64,000 nt of DNA from Burkholderiales bacterium Ga0077547 (GTDB lineage: Bacteria; Pseudomonadota; Gammaproteobacteria; Burkholderiales; Burkholderiaceae_C): positions 1-64,000 of the forward strand of contig LNEY01000033.1 in the NCBI GenBank assembly GCA_001464195.1, written 5' to 3'. The notes below the pieces were generated by a model that was not told the origin of the DNA, ran no database searches, and saw nothing but the letters and a program-made list of their open reading frames with translations. The translations under genes were made by a program, and so were the position numbers. Positions 30,116 through 39,706 of this stretch are shown piece after piece (positions within the stretch are counted from its first letter, which is position 1; every line of letters starts with the position of its first letter).

Positions 30116-30402
30116 GTCGGGTTCCAGGGCTTGAGCTGGCCGTCCTCGAGCACCTTCACCTGCTGCTCGACCGCTTCGAGGCGAGCACGGCAGAAATTCA
30201 GCAGCGAGGCCCCCCGCCGGTAGCTGTCCAGCAGACGATCCAGGGGCAGTTGCCCGGCCTCCATCGCCCCGACCAACCGCTCAAGCTCGGACAGCGCGGC
30301 CTCGTAGGTTTCCGGCAAGGGCTCGGGCGGGATCGTGGGCTGCGGCGCTGCGGGCACTGAGGCCGGCACCGGGGCCGTCGGGGCGTGTGAGGACTTGACC
30401 AT
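30112..30402 (-). CDS. xseB: Exodeoxyribonuclease VII small subunit XseB
   Basis: 96 residues, small subunit of exonuclease VII. A Pro/Ala-rich N-terminal extension (about 1-30) precedes the conserved helical core ([44 protein letters not shown]). The start is ATG 30400-30402 ([11 protein letters not shown]). First gene of the xseB-ispA-dxs operon; a possible -10 TACAAT lies upstream on the minus strand near 30430. Confidence 0.95.
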   Translation of the reverse strand: MVKSSHAPTAPVPASVPAAPQPTIPPEPLPETYEAALSELERLVGAMEAGQLPLDRLLDSYRRGASLLNFCRARLEAVEQQVKVLEDGQLKPWNPT

Positions 30403-30562
30403 GAACGATTGGAGTACCGCCTCATTGTAGTCAGCGGTCTTTCGCTGTGACGCCGCCTTAAAATGAGCGCTGACCCGCATTTCATGTGACTTCGCTGAGG
30501 CGGCGGCGCCAAGATCCCCTGGCGCCACATTGCCCACTGTTTACCTGGAGACACTCCCGGCC

Positions 30563-31807
30563 ATGTCCGAACTGTTTGTCGCGCGCGGCGCTCCGGTGTC
30601 CGACGCGGGACACCCTGTGCGACCCCGCAATGCGCACAACGCGTTGCCCCTGGCTGCCTCGGCCTATTTCGACGAGGCGCTCTTTCAGCGCGAAGTGGAC
30701 ACCCTGTTCCGCCACGGCCCGCGCTATCTCGGGCACGAACTGTCGGTACCCCAGCCCGGGGATTACTACACACTGCCTCAGGAAGGCGATGGTCGGGTGC
30801 TGGTGCGCACACCGAACAGCGTCGAGTTGATCTCCAATGTGTGCCGTCATCGCCAGGCGCTGATCCTGCACGGCCGTGGCAACACCCGCAGCAACATCGT
30901 CTGCCCGCTGCACCGCTGGACTTATGACCTGAAGGGGCAACTGATCGGTGCACCGCATTTTGCGGAGTCGCCGTGTCTGCACCTGAACAACTACAAGACG
31001 CGCAGCTGGAACGGCCTGGTGTTCGAAGACAACGGCCGCGACATCGCTGCCGATCTGGCCGGACTCGGCCCGCGGGCCGATCTTGACTTCACCGGGCATG
31101 TGCTGGACCGCGTCCATGTGCATGAGTGCGACTACAACTGGAAGACCTTCATCGAGGTGTACCTGGAGGATTACCACGTCGGGCCGTTCCACCCCGGACT
31201 GGGCAACTTCGTGACCACCGATGACCTGCGCTGGGAAATGGGCCGCGACTACTCGGTGCAGACGGTCGGCGTCGCCACCGCATCGGGCGAGGCCCTGGGC
31301 AAGCCGGGCTCCAGCGTTTACAGCCGCTGGCACGACGAGGTGCTGCGCTACCAGCAGGAGCACCAAGAGGGGCGCCCGCCAAAGCATGGTGCGATCTGGC
31401 TGACGTACTACCCAGGGGTGATGATCGAGTGGTATCCGAACGTGCTGGTGGTCTCGACGCTGTACCCCCGCGGCCCGCGCCACACCACCAACGTCGTCGA
31501 GTTCTATTACCCGGAGGAGATCGCTGCGTTCGAGCGCGAGTACATGGACACCCAGCAGGCGGCCTACCTCGAAACCTGTGTGGAAGACGACGAGATCGCC
31601 ATGCGCATGGACCAGGGCCGTGCGGCGCTGTGGCAGCGCGGTGATCACGAGTCCGGCCCCTACCAGAGCCCGATGGAAGATGGCATGGAGCAATTTCATG
31701 CCTGGTACCGCGAAGCGATGGGCAACGCGCTGACGTCACTCAGCGATGCACCAGCGCTTTTGACACCACGCGCGCTGAACCCGGTCGCTGCGAAGGCCGC
31801 ACCGTGA
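30563..31807 (+). CDS. Rieske [2Fe-2S] ring-hydroxylating oxygenase alpha subunit family
   Basis: 414 residues. The Rieske cluster ligands are C94, H96, C114 and H117 (C-x-H-x17-C-x2-H). The catalytic domain carries the mononuclear-iron histidines in EDYHVGPFH (H205, H210). The substrate is unknown; the protein needs reductase/ferredoxin partners that are not encoded nearby. The ATG at 30563 (MSELFVARGAP) is preceded by GGAG about 12 nt away; an in-frame TTG at 30530 is less likely. Its stop overlaps the GTG of the sulfurtransferase gene (GTGA), so the two are cotranslated. Confidence 0.92.
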   Translation: MSELFVARGAPVSDAGHPVRPRNAHNALPLAASAYFDEALFQREVDTLFRHGPRYLGHELSVPQPGDYYTLPQEGDGRVLVRTPNSVELISNVCRHRQALILHGRGNTRSNIVCPLHRWTYDLKGQLIGAPHFAESPCLHLNNYKTRSWNGLVFEDNGRDIAADLAGLGPRADLDFTGHVLDRVHVHECDYNWKTFIEVYLEDYHVGPFHPGLGNFVTTDDLRWEMGRDYSVQTVGVATASGEALGKPGSSVYSRWHDEVLRYQQEHQEGRPPKHGAIWLTYYPGVMIEWYPNVLVVSTLYPRGPRHTTNVVEFYYPEEIAAFEREYMDTQQAAYLETCVEDDEIAMRMDQGRAALWQRGDHESGPYQSPMEDGMEQFHAWYREAMGNALTSLSDAPALLTPRALNPVAAKAAP

Positions 31808-32670
31808 GCTCCGCGGATCACGCTGCCACACTGATCAAGGCGCAGTCCTTGCAAAAGCTGATCGACAGCGGCAGCCCGCTCGTGATCCTTGATGCCAGTT
31901 TCGATCTGACGGACGCTGGTGCGGGCGAGCGCGCCTACCTCGACGGACACCTTCCCGGCGCACTTCATGTGCATCTGGACCGCGACCTGTGCGGCGCGAA
32001 GACGGGACACAACGGCCGGCATCCGCTGCCCGACCGTGCAGCGTTCGCCACCACCGCGGGCCGCTTAGGCATCACGCCGGACACGCAGGTCGTGGTGTAC
32101 GACCGTCAAGGCGCGATGTTCGCCGCCCGGGTGTGGTGGATGCTGCGCTGGCTGGGTCATGCGCCGGTGGCAGTGCTCGATGGGGGGCTCGCCGCTTGGC
32201 AAGCAGCCGGCTTCGCCGTCGACAGCGCCGCGGTCACCACGAACGCTCAGGCGGCTTATCCAATCGGCGCCGGGCCATCCCCGCTGGTGCGCACCGTCGA
32301 CGCCGACACGCTGCAAGGACAGCTGGGCCGCATCGCATTGATCGATGCGCGCGCGCCCGAGCGATTTCGCGGCGAAGTCGAGCCACTCGACGCGCAGGCC
32401 GGGCACATCCCGGGCGCGCGCAATCGTTTCTTCAAGGACAACCTCTCCGCCGATGGTTCCTTCAAACCGGTCGAGCTGTTGCGCACCGAACTGCTGGCCT
32501 TGATCGGAGAGCGGCCCGCGAGCGAGATCGTGAACCAGTGCGGTTCAGGGGTCACCGCGTGCCACAACCTGCTGGCGATGGCGGTGGCCGGAATCGACGG
32601 CGCGGCGCTGTATGCAGGTTCATGGAGTGAGTGGTCGTCTGACCCCGCGCGCCCGGTCGCGCGCGGCTGA
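31804..32670 (+). CDS. sseA: Two-domain sulfurtransferase, 3-mercaptopyruvate type (SseA-like)
   Basis: 288 residues, tandem rhodanese domains. The active-site loop is CGSGVTA with Cys at about residue 246, the loop characteristic of 3-mercaptopyruvate sulfurtransferases rather than thiosulfate sulfurtransferases (CRKGVT). The linker region DARAPERFRGEVEPLDAQAG leads into the second domain. Start is GTG 31804, overlapping the Rieske oxygenase stop by 4 bases. It may donate sulfur in cysteine catabolism; coupling to an oxygenase is unexplained. Confidence 0.92.
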   Translation: MSSADHAATLIKAQSLQKLIDSGSPLVILDASFDLTDAGAGERAYLDGHLPGALHVHLDRDLCGAKTGHNGRHPLPDRAAFATTAGRLGITPDTQVVVYDRQGAMFAARVWWMLRWLGHAPVAVLDGGLAAWQAAGFAVDSAAVTTNAQAAYPIGAGPSPLVRTVDADTLQGQLGRIALIDARAPERFRGEVEPLDAQAGHIPGARNRFFKDNLSADGSFKPVELLRTELLALIGERPASEIVNQCGSGVTACHNLLAMAVAGIDGAALYAGSWSEWSSDPARPVARG

Positions 32671-32753
32671 GCAATCGCTGGGCCCGTTCGGCATGTCTTG
32701 TGCACGCACGCCGCGTTGGTCGCAGCGTCACACTTTTCCCCGACAATGATTTG

Positions 32754-34307
32754 ATGGATTCGACTCTGGCTGCACGGCCTGCTTCCTTCGACACGGCCGG
32801 CACCCGCTGGCGCGGCTTGCTGGCCGCCATCGACATGGGCTCGAACAGCTTTCGCCTGGAGCTGGGCCAGCTGGACGGCGTGCGCTACCGCCGCATCGAT
32901 TACCTGAAAGAAACGGTTCGTCTCGGCGCCGGGCTTGACGACGACGGCCTGCTGACCGAAGAGGCGATGCTGCGCGGGCTGGCCTGCTTGAAGCGCTTCG
33001 CCCATCGGCTGGAGGGCGTGGCCTCTTGGCAGGTGCGGGCGGTGGCCACCCAGACCCTGCGCGAGGCGCGCAACCGCAACGCGTTTCTGGCGCGCGCTGA
33101 AACGGTGCTCGGGTATCCGATCGAAGTGATCTCCGGCCGCGAAGAAGCCCGACTGATCTACGCTGGTGTGGCGCGGCTGCAGCCCTCCACGCAACCGCGG
33201 CTGGTGATCGACATCGGCGGGCGCTCCACCGAGATGATCCTCGGCCACGGCCGCAGGCCGGTACGCGCCGAGTCGTTTCAGGTGGGCAGCGTCAGCCTGT
33301 CCATGAAATTCTTCGGTAATGGCCGCTACACCGAGGCCGCCTTCCGCGCCGCGCAGGTGGCCGCAGGCGCAGAGCTCGAAGAGGCGCTGCAGCCATTTGC
33401 GCCAGACCACTGGGTCGAGGCCCTGGGCTCGTCGGGCACGGTGGGTGCGGTCTCGCAATTGCTGCAGGCCAATCGCGTCACCGATGGACGCATCACCCCG
33501 AGCGGGTTGCGCTGGTTGATGGAGCAGTGCATCGCTGCTGGCCGAGTCGATCGCCTGGCGCTGGCGGGGTTGAAGGAAGACCGCCGAGCGATCATCGCCG
33601 GGGGCCTGTCCATCCTCTACACGCTCGCCACGCATTTCGGCATCGATGCGCTGCTGCCTGCGCGCGGGGCACTGCGCCAGGGCGTGATCTTCGACCTGGA
33701 CGAGCGGCTCAACGCCAGCCAGCAGCCCAACGACGGCGAAGACATGCGCGACAGCTCGGTGCGCGAGCTGCAGCGCCGGTTCCTGGTCGATGAGCCGCAG
33801 GCGCTGCGCGTGGCGCAAGTGGCCGAGCAGCTGTATCACCACGTGCAGCCCGACGCCAGCCGAGATTCACGGCGTGAGCTGCAATGGGCCTGTGCCTTGC
33901 ACGAGATCGGCATGATGGTGTCGCACCACGATCACCACCGTCACAGCGCCTACATGCTGGGCCACGTGGATGCGCCGGGGTTCTCGCAGTCTCAGCAGCG
34001 CCGTCTGGCTGAGTTGGTGTTGGCGCAGCGTGGCGGCTTGCGCAAGGTCGAAGCCAGTCTCACGCAGTCCGACTTCGCCTGGCAGACCTTGTGCCTGCGG
34101 CTGGCCATCATCAAGTGCCACGCCCGCGGCACGGTGGACAAGCATGCGATCGCCCTGCGGCGCAGCGGCACGGTGGCCGAGCTCAGCTGGCAGCCCGGTT
34201 GGTTGGAGAACCATCCGCGCACGCATTACCTGCTGACCGAAGAGGCCGCGACCTGGCAGCGCAGCGGACCATTGCAGCTCGAGCTGCCGCGCACGACGGG
34301 TTACTAG
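32754..34307 (+). CDS. ppx: Exopolyphosphatase / Ppx-GppA phosphatase
   Basis: 517 residues. ASKHA-fold N-terminal domain with AAIDMGSNSFRLELGQ (phosphate loop), EARLIYAGVA and DIGGRSTEMI; a C-terminal HD-like domain (ALHEIGMMVSHHDHHRHS) is present, as in full-length Ppx/GppA enzymes. It hydrolyses polyphosphate and/or pppGpp. The start is ATG 32754 (MDSTLAARPAS); no strong ribosome-binding site. Confidence 0.95.
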   Translation: MDSTLAARPASFDTAGTRWRGLLAAIDMGSNSFRLELGQLDGVRYRRIDYLKETVRLGAGLDDDGLLTEEAMLRGLACLKRFAHRLEGVASWQVRAVATQTLREARNRNAFLARAETVLGYPIEVISGREEARLIYAGVARLQPSTQPRLVIDIGGRSTEMILGHGRRPVRAESFQVGSVSLSMKFFGNGRYTEAAFRAAQVAAGAELEEALQPFAPDHWVEALGSSGTVGAVSQLLQANRVTDGRITPSGLRWLMEQCIAAGRVDRLALAGLKEDRRAIIAGGLSILYTLATHFGIDALLPARGALRQGVIFDLDERLNASQQPNDGEDMRDSSVRELQRRFLVDEPQALRVAQVAEQLYHHVQPDASRDSRRELQWACALHEIGMMVSHHDHHRHSAYMLGHVDAPGFSQSQQRRLAELVLAQRGGLRKVEASLTQSDFAWQTLCLRLAIIKCHARGTVDKHAIALRRSGTVAELSWQPGWLENHPRTHYLLTEEAATWQRSGPLQLELPRTTGY

Positions 34308-34311
34308 CCCG

Positions 34312-35952
34312 GTGAATCGGTCAGCGCCGAAGTCTCCTCAGCCCTGGCCGCGCGTCAGCGCGAGGCGACGGTCGCTGACGTTTGCGCTGGCGCTCTCGTT
34401 GCTGATACACGCGTTGTTGCTGAGCCTGACCTTGGGCGGGCAGGGCTGGGGTGTCCCCGGATTTTCCTTGCCCTGGCAACAGCGTCGCGCCGAGGCGCCT
34501 GACCTGCGCGTGGTGCTGATGCCTGCGCGCGAGCAGGCAGCGTTGGCGGTGGTCGCGCCGGTTGCGCCCGAACCCGTGCCAGCCCTCGCCGCGCCTGCAG
34601 CCCCCCCGGCTGCCCCCCCCGCAGCGCTGGAGACGTCTTTGGCCGCTGCGTCTGAGGCTCTCTCTGCACCGAGCGAAGAGGCAGTGCCTGTCGACGCCAA
34701 GCCGGAACCCGCACCCGACCCCGTCCCGCCCCCAGAGGCTGAACCAGAGACGTCCGCCGCGCCCGCCGCCGCCGAATTGCCGCCCCAGCCACCCACCGAG
34801 CCACCCACCGAGTTGGTGCAGGCCATCCCCGCGGCGCCAACCGTGATGGCGGTCGAGCGAACCGAGGAAGCCACCTGGGTGGTGCCACCTGAGGCCGCCT
34901 CCGCGCCGACGCCCGCGTCGGCGGCAGCGTCTGCGCCATCGAGCCCGGCGGCCGCTGCGTCGGCACCTGCGGAAGTGTTCGTTGAACAACCCGTCCCGGC
35001 CGTGGAGCAGGCTGAAGCCGACCGTTTAGCGCAAGAGGCACAGCGGCAGGCGCAGTGGCTGGAGGCCGCGCGGCTCGAGAGTGAACGCAACGAGACTGCC
35101 CGCCGGGAAGCGGAACGCCTCGAGGCAGAGCGGCTTGAAAAGGAGCGTGAGGCGCAGCGCCTTGAGATCGCGCGGCAGGACGCAGCGCGCCAGGAGCTTG
35201 CACGAGAGCAGGCTGCCCGCCAGGAATCGGCACGGCGGGAAGCACAGCGGATCGAGGCCGCGCGACTGGAGGCACAGCGCATCGAGAGCGCGCGCTTGGA
35301 GGCCGAACGCCAGCAGGCGGCGCAGCAGCAATCGCTGCGGGAGGAAGCTGCCCGGCAAGAGGCTGCTCGCCAGGAAGCAGGCCGCCAGGAACTCGCCCGA
35401 CAGGAGGCGGCGCGACAAGAGGCCGCACGTCTCGAAGCAGGCCGACGAGAGGCTGCCCAGGCCGAAGCTGCGCGGGACGAGGCGCGGCGCGAAGCCTCGC
35501 GGCGCGCGATGGGTCGCCAGCTGGATGAAGAAGCGGCCCGGCGCGCAGCGGCCTCAGAGGCCGCGAACCTGGCGGCCCGCCTGGAGCCGTCGTCGCGCGG
35601 TGCACGTCGTGGCCGCCTCTTTGGGCGCACCGACCCCAACACCGAACTCGTTCTGTACGCCGAAGCCTGGGCCCGCAAGATCGAGCTGAACATGACTGTC
35701 GACCGCATCCGCGAGCTGGCCAGGCAGCCTCACGGCAACCCCTTGGTCACGGTGGCGATCCGCAGCGACGGGTCGGTGGAATCAGTGACCTTTCTGCTCT
35801 CCAGTGGCGTGCCGGACATCGATGAGGCCATACGCCGCATCGTGGAGAGCTTGTTGCCTTATCCAGCCTTTCAGCCGGCGCTGGCTCGGGAGTACGACGT
35901 GATCGAAATCCGTCGAACCTGGATCATCGACAGCGCTGTCCGCTTGTATTGA
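34312..35952 (+). CDS. TolA/TonB-like energy-transducing protein with long coiled coil
   Basis: 546 residues with TolA-like architecture. One N-terminal membrane helix (about 20-42, TFALALSLLIHALLLSLTL), then a Pro/Ala/Glu-rich stretch (about 70-225) that probably spans the periplasm, an uninterrupted Glu/Arg/Ala/Gln-rich helix of about 190 residues (225-415), and a C-terminal domain (about 455-546) with GNPLVTVAIRSDGSVESV and YPAFQPALAREYDVIEIRR, which resembles TonB/TolA C-terminal domains. Start is GTG 34312, 4 nt after the ppx stop. No ExbB/ExbD or TolQR genes are adjacent, so its motor is encoded elsewhere. It ends 10 nt before the convergent antiporter gene. Confidence 0.8.
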   Translation: MNRSAPKSPQPWPRVSARRRSLTFALALSLLIHALLLSLTLGGQGWGVPGFSLPWQQRRAEAPDLRVVLMPAREQAALAVVAPVAPEPVPALAAPAAPPAAPPAALETSLAAASEALSAPSEEAVPVDAKPEPAPDPVPPPEAEPETSAAPAAAELPPQPPTEPPTELVQAIPAAPTVMAVERTEEATWVVPPEAASAPTPASAAASAPSSPAAAASAPAEVFVEQPVPAVEQAEADRLAQEAQRQAQWLEAARLESERNETARREAERLEAERLEKEREAQRLEIARQDAARQELAREQAARQESARREAQRIEAARLEAQRIESARLEAERQQAAQQQSLREEAARQEAARQEAGRQELARQEAARQEAARLEAGRREAAQAEAARDEARREASRRAMGRQLDEEAARRAAASEAANLAARLEPSSRGARRGRLFGRTDPNTELVLYAEAWARKIELNMTVDRIRELARQPHGNPLVTVAIRSDGSVESVTFLLSSGVPDIDEAIRRIVESLLPYPAFQPALAREYDVIEIRRTWIIDSAVRLY

Positions 35953-35962
35953 CACAGCCCGC

Positions 35963-37081
35963 TCAGGGCACCACGGTCAGGAACAAGAAAGCGGCGAAAA
36001 GCACCAGGTGCACCGCACCCTGCATCACGGTGGCGCGTCCGCTGCCCAGGGTCAGCGTGCCCACCACCAGCGTGAGCATCAGCAGCACGATGTCGATCGG
36101 GCGCAGGCCCAGCACCAGCGGAAACGGAAACCACGGAGACAGCGCGGCCACCACAGGAATCGTGAGCCCGATGCTCGCCAGCCCCGAGCCCAGCGCGAGG
36201 TTCAGGCTGCTTTGCATCCGATTGCCGCGCGCGGCCCGCAGCGCGGCGCCGGTTTCCGGCAGCAGAACGATCAGTGCGATCACTACGCCGGCCACTGCCT
36301 TCGGCGCGCCGACCGCGGCGACACCGGCTTCCAGCGCCGGGGCCAGCGACTTGGCGAGGCCGACCACCGCCACCAGCGACACCATCAGCAATCCCAGGCT
36401 GGTCCAGGCGATCCAGTTGGCAGGCGGCGGCGCGTGGCTGTCTTCGTCGTTGCTGCCGACCGGCAGGAAATAGTCGCGGTGTCGCACGGTTTGCACGAAG
36501 ACGAACACCCCATACAGCGCCAGCGAAGCCATACCGGCGAACGCCAGCTGCGAGCCGCTGTAGGTGGGGCCGCTGGTGGTGGTGGTGAAGCTGGGGAGTA
36601 CCAGCGCCAAGCCTGCCAGCGCGGCGAGCGACGCCAGCGCCGGGCTGGTGCCTTCGATGCGGAAGGCCAGCACGCCGTGACGCAGACCACCGACCACCAG
36701 ACACAGGCCTACCACCCCATTGCACACGATCATCACCGCCGAGAACACCGTGTCTCGCGCCAGTGTGTTGGCGGCCTCGCCGCCGGCCAGCATCAGCGCG
36801 ACGATCAAGGCGACCTCGATGATCGTCACGGCGACAGCCAGCACCAGCGTGCCATAAGGCTCGCCAACGCGGTGCGCGACCACCTCGGCATGGTGGATCG
36901 CACACACCACGGCCAAAAACAGGGCCGCGGTGAGCGCCGCGCCCAGCCCCAGGCCGAGCGGCATGCCCCAGGTCAGTGCCAGTGTCAGCACCGCCAGCAA
37001 AGGCACCGAAATGCTCCAGAGAGGCAGGCTGTGCACGCGCCAGGTCGCGATCGGCGAGGGAGGGTTCGAAGCAAGCGTCAT
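35963..37081 (-). CDS. chaA: Calcium/proton (cation) antiporter, ChaA-like
   Basis: 372 residues, about 11 membrane segments, CaCA superfamily. The first acidic motif is in the EVALIVALMLAGGEAANTLA region and the second in LLPETGAALRAARGNRMQS, the paired alpha-repeat acidic residues of cation/proton exchangers; the N-terminal TWGMPLGLGLGAALTAALF helices follow a short cytoplasmic tail. It exports Ca2+ or Na+/K+ in exchange for protons. Convergent with the TolA-like gene and divergent from mscS. Confidence 0.9.
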   Translation of the reverse strand: MTLASNPPSPIATWRVHSLPLWSISVPLLAVLTLALTWGMPLGLGLGAALTAALFLAVVCAIHHAEVVAHRVGEPYGTLVLAVAVTIIEVALIVALMLAGGEAANTLARDTVFSAVMIVCNGVVGLCLVVGGLRHGVLAFRIEGTSPALASLAALAGLALVLPSFTTTTSGPTYSGSQLAFAGMASLALYGVFVFVQTVRHRDYFLPVGSNDEDSHAPPPANWIAWTSLGLLMVSLVAVVGLAKSLAPALEAGVAAVGAPKAVAGVVIALIVLLPETGAALRAARGNRMQSSLNLALGSGLASIGLTIPVVAALSPWFPFPLVLGLRPIDIVLLMLTLVVGTLTLGSGRATVMQGAVHLVLFAAFLFLTVVP

Positions 37082-37232
37082 CGGATGATCCTAACCAAGG
37101 CCGGCGCGCTGCCTGAAATTGGCAGGCTGGGCCAGGATTTCGGCTACAACCTGAACCGGCCGCGGCGCAACCTGCGAACGGCGGGAAGCAGTCACACGCA
37201 GATCGAGCACTCACATGGCAAGGGAGTTCCAG

Positions 37233-38039
37233 ATGAACATTGAATCGATACAAACCTTCCTCGGCACCACCGCGATCGACATCGCGCTGAAGGTGCTGGC
37301 GGCACTGGCGTTCTGGATCGTCGGCCGCTGGCTGATTGGCCGTGTCATCGGTCTGATGCAGGCGGCGATGAACCGCAACCACGTCGACCCCACGTTGACC
37401 AAGTACCTCGGTTCGATCATCGCCATCGCGCTGAACATCGCCTTGGTGCTCGGCATCCTGGGCTACTTCGGCATCGAGACCACCTCGTTCGCTGCACTGC
37501 TCGCCGGCGCTGGCGTGGCGATCGGCGCCGCGTGGAGCGGTTTGCTGGGCAACTTCGCCGCCGGCGCCTTCATGCTGATCCTCAGGCCATTCAAGGTGGG
37601 CGATTTCGTCAGCATCAGTGGCACGGTCGGCACGGTGCATGAACTGGGCCTCTTCGGCACCACCATCGTCACGCCGGATAACGTGATGACGCTGATCGGC
37701 AATGGCAAGATCTTCGGTGACACGATCCAGAACTTCTCGGTGCTGCCGGTGCGGCGTGTCGAGCGGGTTGCGCAGCTGGCCCATGGCGTCGACCCACTGG
37801 ATGCCATCGCGCGCCTGAAGGCTGCCGTGGTCTTGATTCCCAATGTGTCCAAGGAGATGCCGCCCGAGGTGAATCTGCTCGACATGAAGCTCGAAGGCCC
37901 GCAGATTTCAGTGCGCCCGTACACCCACACCGACCACTACTGGCAGGTCTACTTCGACACCAACGAAGCCATCATCAGGGTCTGCCAGGAAGCCGGCTGG
38001 CCGGTGCCTTCGGCGCTGCATCAGATCCGCCAGGTCTGA
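37233..38039 (+). CDS. mscS: Small-conductance mechanosensitive channel MscS
   Basis: 268 residues, close to MscS size. Three N-terminal helices include the pore-lining TM3 AGVAIGAAWSGLLGNFAAG, followed by the beta-domain FKVGDFVSISGTVGTVHELG and a C-terminal alpha/beta domain. Opens on membrane tension to release solutes in hypo-osmotic shock. The ATG at 37233 has GGGAG 6 nt upstream, so it is preferred to the in-frame ATG at 37215. A second MscS-type gene follows after 17 nt. Confidence 0.95.
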   Translation: MNIESIQTFLGTTAIDIALKVLAALAFWIVGRWLIGRVIGLMQAAMNRNHVDPTLTKYLGSIIAIALNIALVLGILGYFGIETTSFAALLAGAGVAIGAAWSGLLGNFAAGAFMLILRPFKVGDFVSISGTVGTVHELGLFGTTIVTPDNVMTLIGNGKIFGDTIQNFSVLPVRRVERVAQLAHGVDPLDAIARLKAAVVLIPNVSKEMPPEVNLLDMKLEGPQISVRPYTHTDHYWQVYFDTNEAIIRVCQEAGWPVPSALHQIRQV

Positions 38040-38056
38040 AGCCGAGGGCGGCCGCG

Positions 38057-39706
38057 ATGGGTGTCGTCAAGCGCGGGGTGTTGCTGCTGTGGCTGTGGTT
38101 GATGGCTGCGGCCGTGTGGGCGCAGGCAACACCGGCGCCGGTCAGCGCGACAGCTGCCGATGCGGCAACGGAAGTGCCTGTGATGGTGGCCAACCGCACC
38201 GTCACGACTTTCCGCGCGCCCTACCTGGGCGTGCCACCCGAGCGACGTGCGCAGCGCACGGAAGCCATCTTGCGCGAGTTGCTGGACAGGGCGGTGCAGG
38301 GCGAGGTGACCATTCAGGTCGAGCCGCAGGGTCATGTGCTGCTGGTCGACGGCGAGCTGGCGCTGGTGTTGACGCCTGCCGATGCCGACCCGCTGCGCGC
38401 GCAGACGCTCGCGCAGGCCAGTGCCGCAGCGCGAGACTCTCTGCGGTTGGCGCTCGCTGAAACGCGCGAGGGGCGCGACAGCCAGCGTCTGCTCTGGGGC
38501 CTGGGGCGCAGCCTGCTGGCCACGCTGATCGTGTTGGCCATCGCGGTGCCGGCGTGGCGCGCGCGCCGTTGGGCGACGGTGCACCTGGCGCGGCGAATCA
38601 CGCAAAGCGCCTCCGGTGTGCGCGTGGCCGGTGCCGAGTTGCTGCACACCGATCGATTGGTCGTGGTGGTGCGGCTCACCGTGCGCGCCTTGTGGTGGAT
38701 GTTGGCGCTGGTGCTGGCCTATGAGTGGTTGAGCTATGTGCTGCGCCAGTTTCCGTACAGCCGGCCGTGGGGCGAGGGCCTGACCCGCTACCTGCTCGAT
38801 GTGGCCGAACACATCGGCCACGGCGTGCTGGGCGCGCTGCCCGACCTGATGGTCGCCGTCATCATCTTTCTGATCGCGCGCGGCGTGATCGCGCTGTTCC
38901 GCCCGTTTTTCAGCCGCTTGGCCGCCACCGGCGATCGGCAGGGCGGCTGGCTGGACGCCGATACCGCGGGCCCCACCCAGCGATTGTTTGGCATCGCCGT
39001 CTGGCTGTTCGCCGCCGTGATGGCCTACCCGTACCTGCCGGGAGCGCAGAGCGAGGCCTTCAAGGGGCTGTCGCTGCTGATCGGCTTGATGGTGACCCTG
39101 GGTGGATCCAGCCTGTTCGGGCAGGCGGCCAGCGGGCTGGTACTGATGTACTCGCGAACGTTGCGTGTCGGCGAGTACGTGCGCATCAACGAGCATGAGG
39201 GCACGGTCACGGAGATGGGTGCCTTCATCACCCGTGTGCGCACCGGGCTGGGCGAAGAGCTGACTTTCCCGAACTCGTTGGTGCTCGGCAGTGTCAGCAA
39301 GAACTACTCGCGTGCGGTTCACGGGCAGGGATTTGTCGTCGACACCACGGTGACCATCGGCTACGACACGCCTTGGCGACAGGTGGAGAGTCTGCTCATC
39401 GAGGCAGCGCGCCGCACCCCCGGTGTGCTGGCGACGCCGGCACCACGGGTGTTCCACACGGCGTTGTCCGACTTCTACCCTGAGTACCGGCTGGTCTGCC
39501 AGGCCATCCCCGACGAACCGCGACCGCGCGCCGAGGTGTTGAGCGCATTGCACGCCAACATTCAGGATGTGTTCAATGAATGCGGTGTGCAGATCATGTC
39601 GCCGCATTACCTGGGGGACCCCGCAGAGGCCAAGTTGGCCCCACTTGACCAGCCCTACGTCAAGCCCGTGCGTGGTGCCGACGGACACTCATCAGCGTCA
39701 GGCTGA
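38057..39706 (+). CDS. MscS-family mechanosensitive channel with extended N-terminus
   Basis: 549 residues. A signal peptide (MGVVKRGVLLLWLWLMAAAVWA) is followed by a periplasmic domain (about 25-145), several membrane helices from about 150, and the MscS core at the C-terminus with LGGSSLFGQAASGLVLMYSR (pore) and VGEYVRINEHEGTVTEMG (beta-domain), ending in a C-terminal alpha/beta domain. It belongs to the larger MscS-like proteins with added N-terminal modules. It is cotranscribed with the small MscS upstream. Confidence 0.9.
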   Translation: MGVVKRGVLLLWLWLMAAAVWAQATPAPVSATAADAATEVPVMVANRTVTTFRAPYLGVPPERRAQRTEAILRELLDRAVQGEVTIQVEPQGHVLLVDGELALVLTPADADPLRAQTLAQASAAARDSLRLALAETREGRDSQRLLWGLGRSLLATLIVLAIAVPAWRARRWATVHLARRITQSASGVRVAGAELLHTDRLVVVVRLTVRALWWMLALVLAYEWLSYVLRQFPYSRPWGEGLTRYLLDVAEHIGHGVLGALPDLMVAVIIFLIARGVIALFRPFFSRLAATGDRQGGWLDADTAGPTQRLFGIAVWLFAAVMAYPYLPGAQSEAFKGLSLLIGLMVTLGGSSLFGQAASGLVLMYSRTLRVGEYVRINEHEGTVTEMGAFITRVRTGLGEELTFPNSLVLGSVSKNYSRAVHGQGFVVDTTVTIGYDTPWRQVESLLIEAARRTPGVLATPAPRVFHTALSDFYPEYRLVCQAIPDEPRPRAEVLSALHANIQDVFNECGVQIMSPHYLGDPAEAKLAPLDQPYVKPVRGADGHSSASG

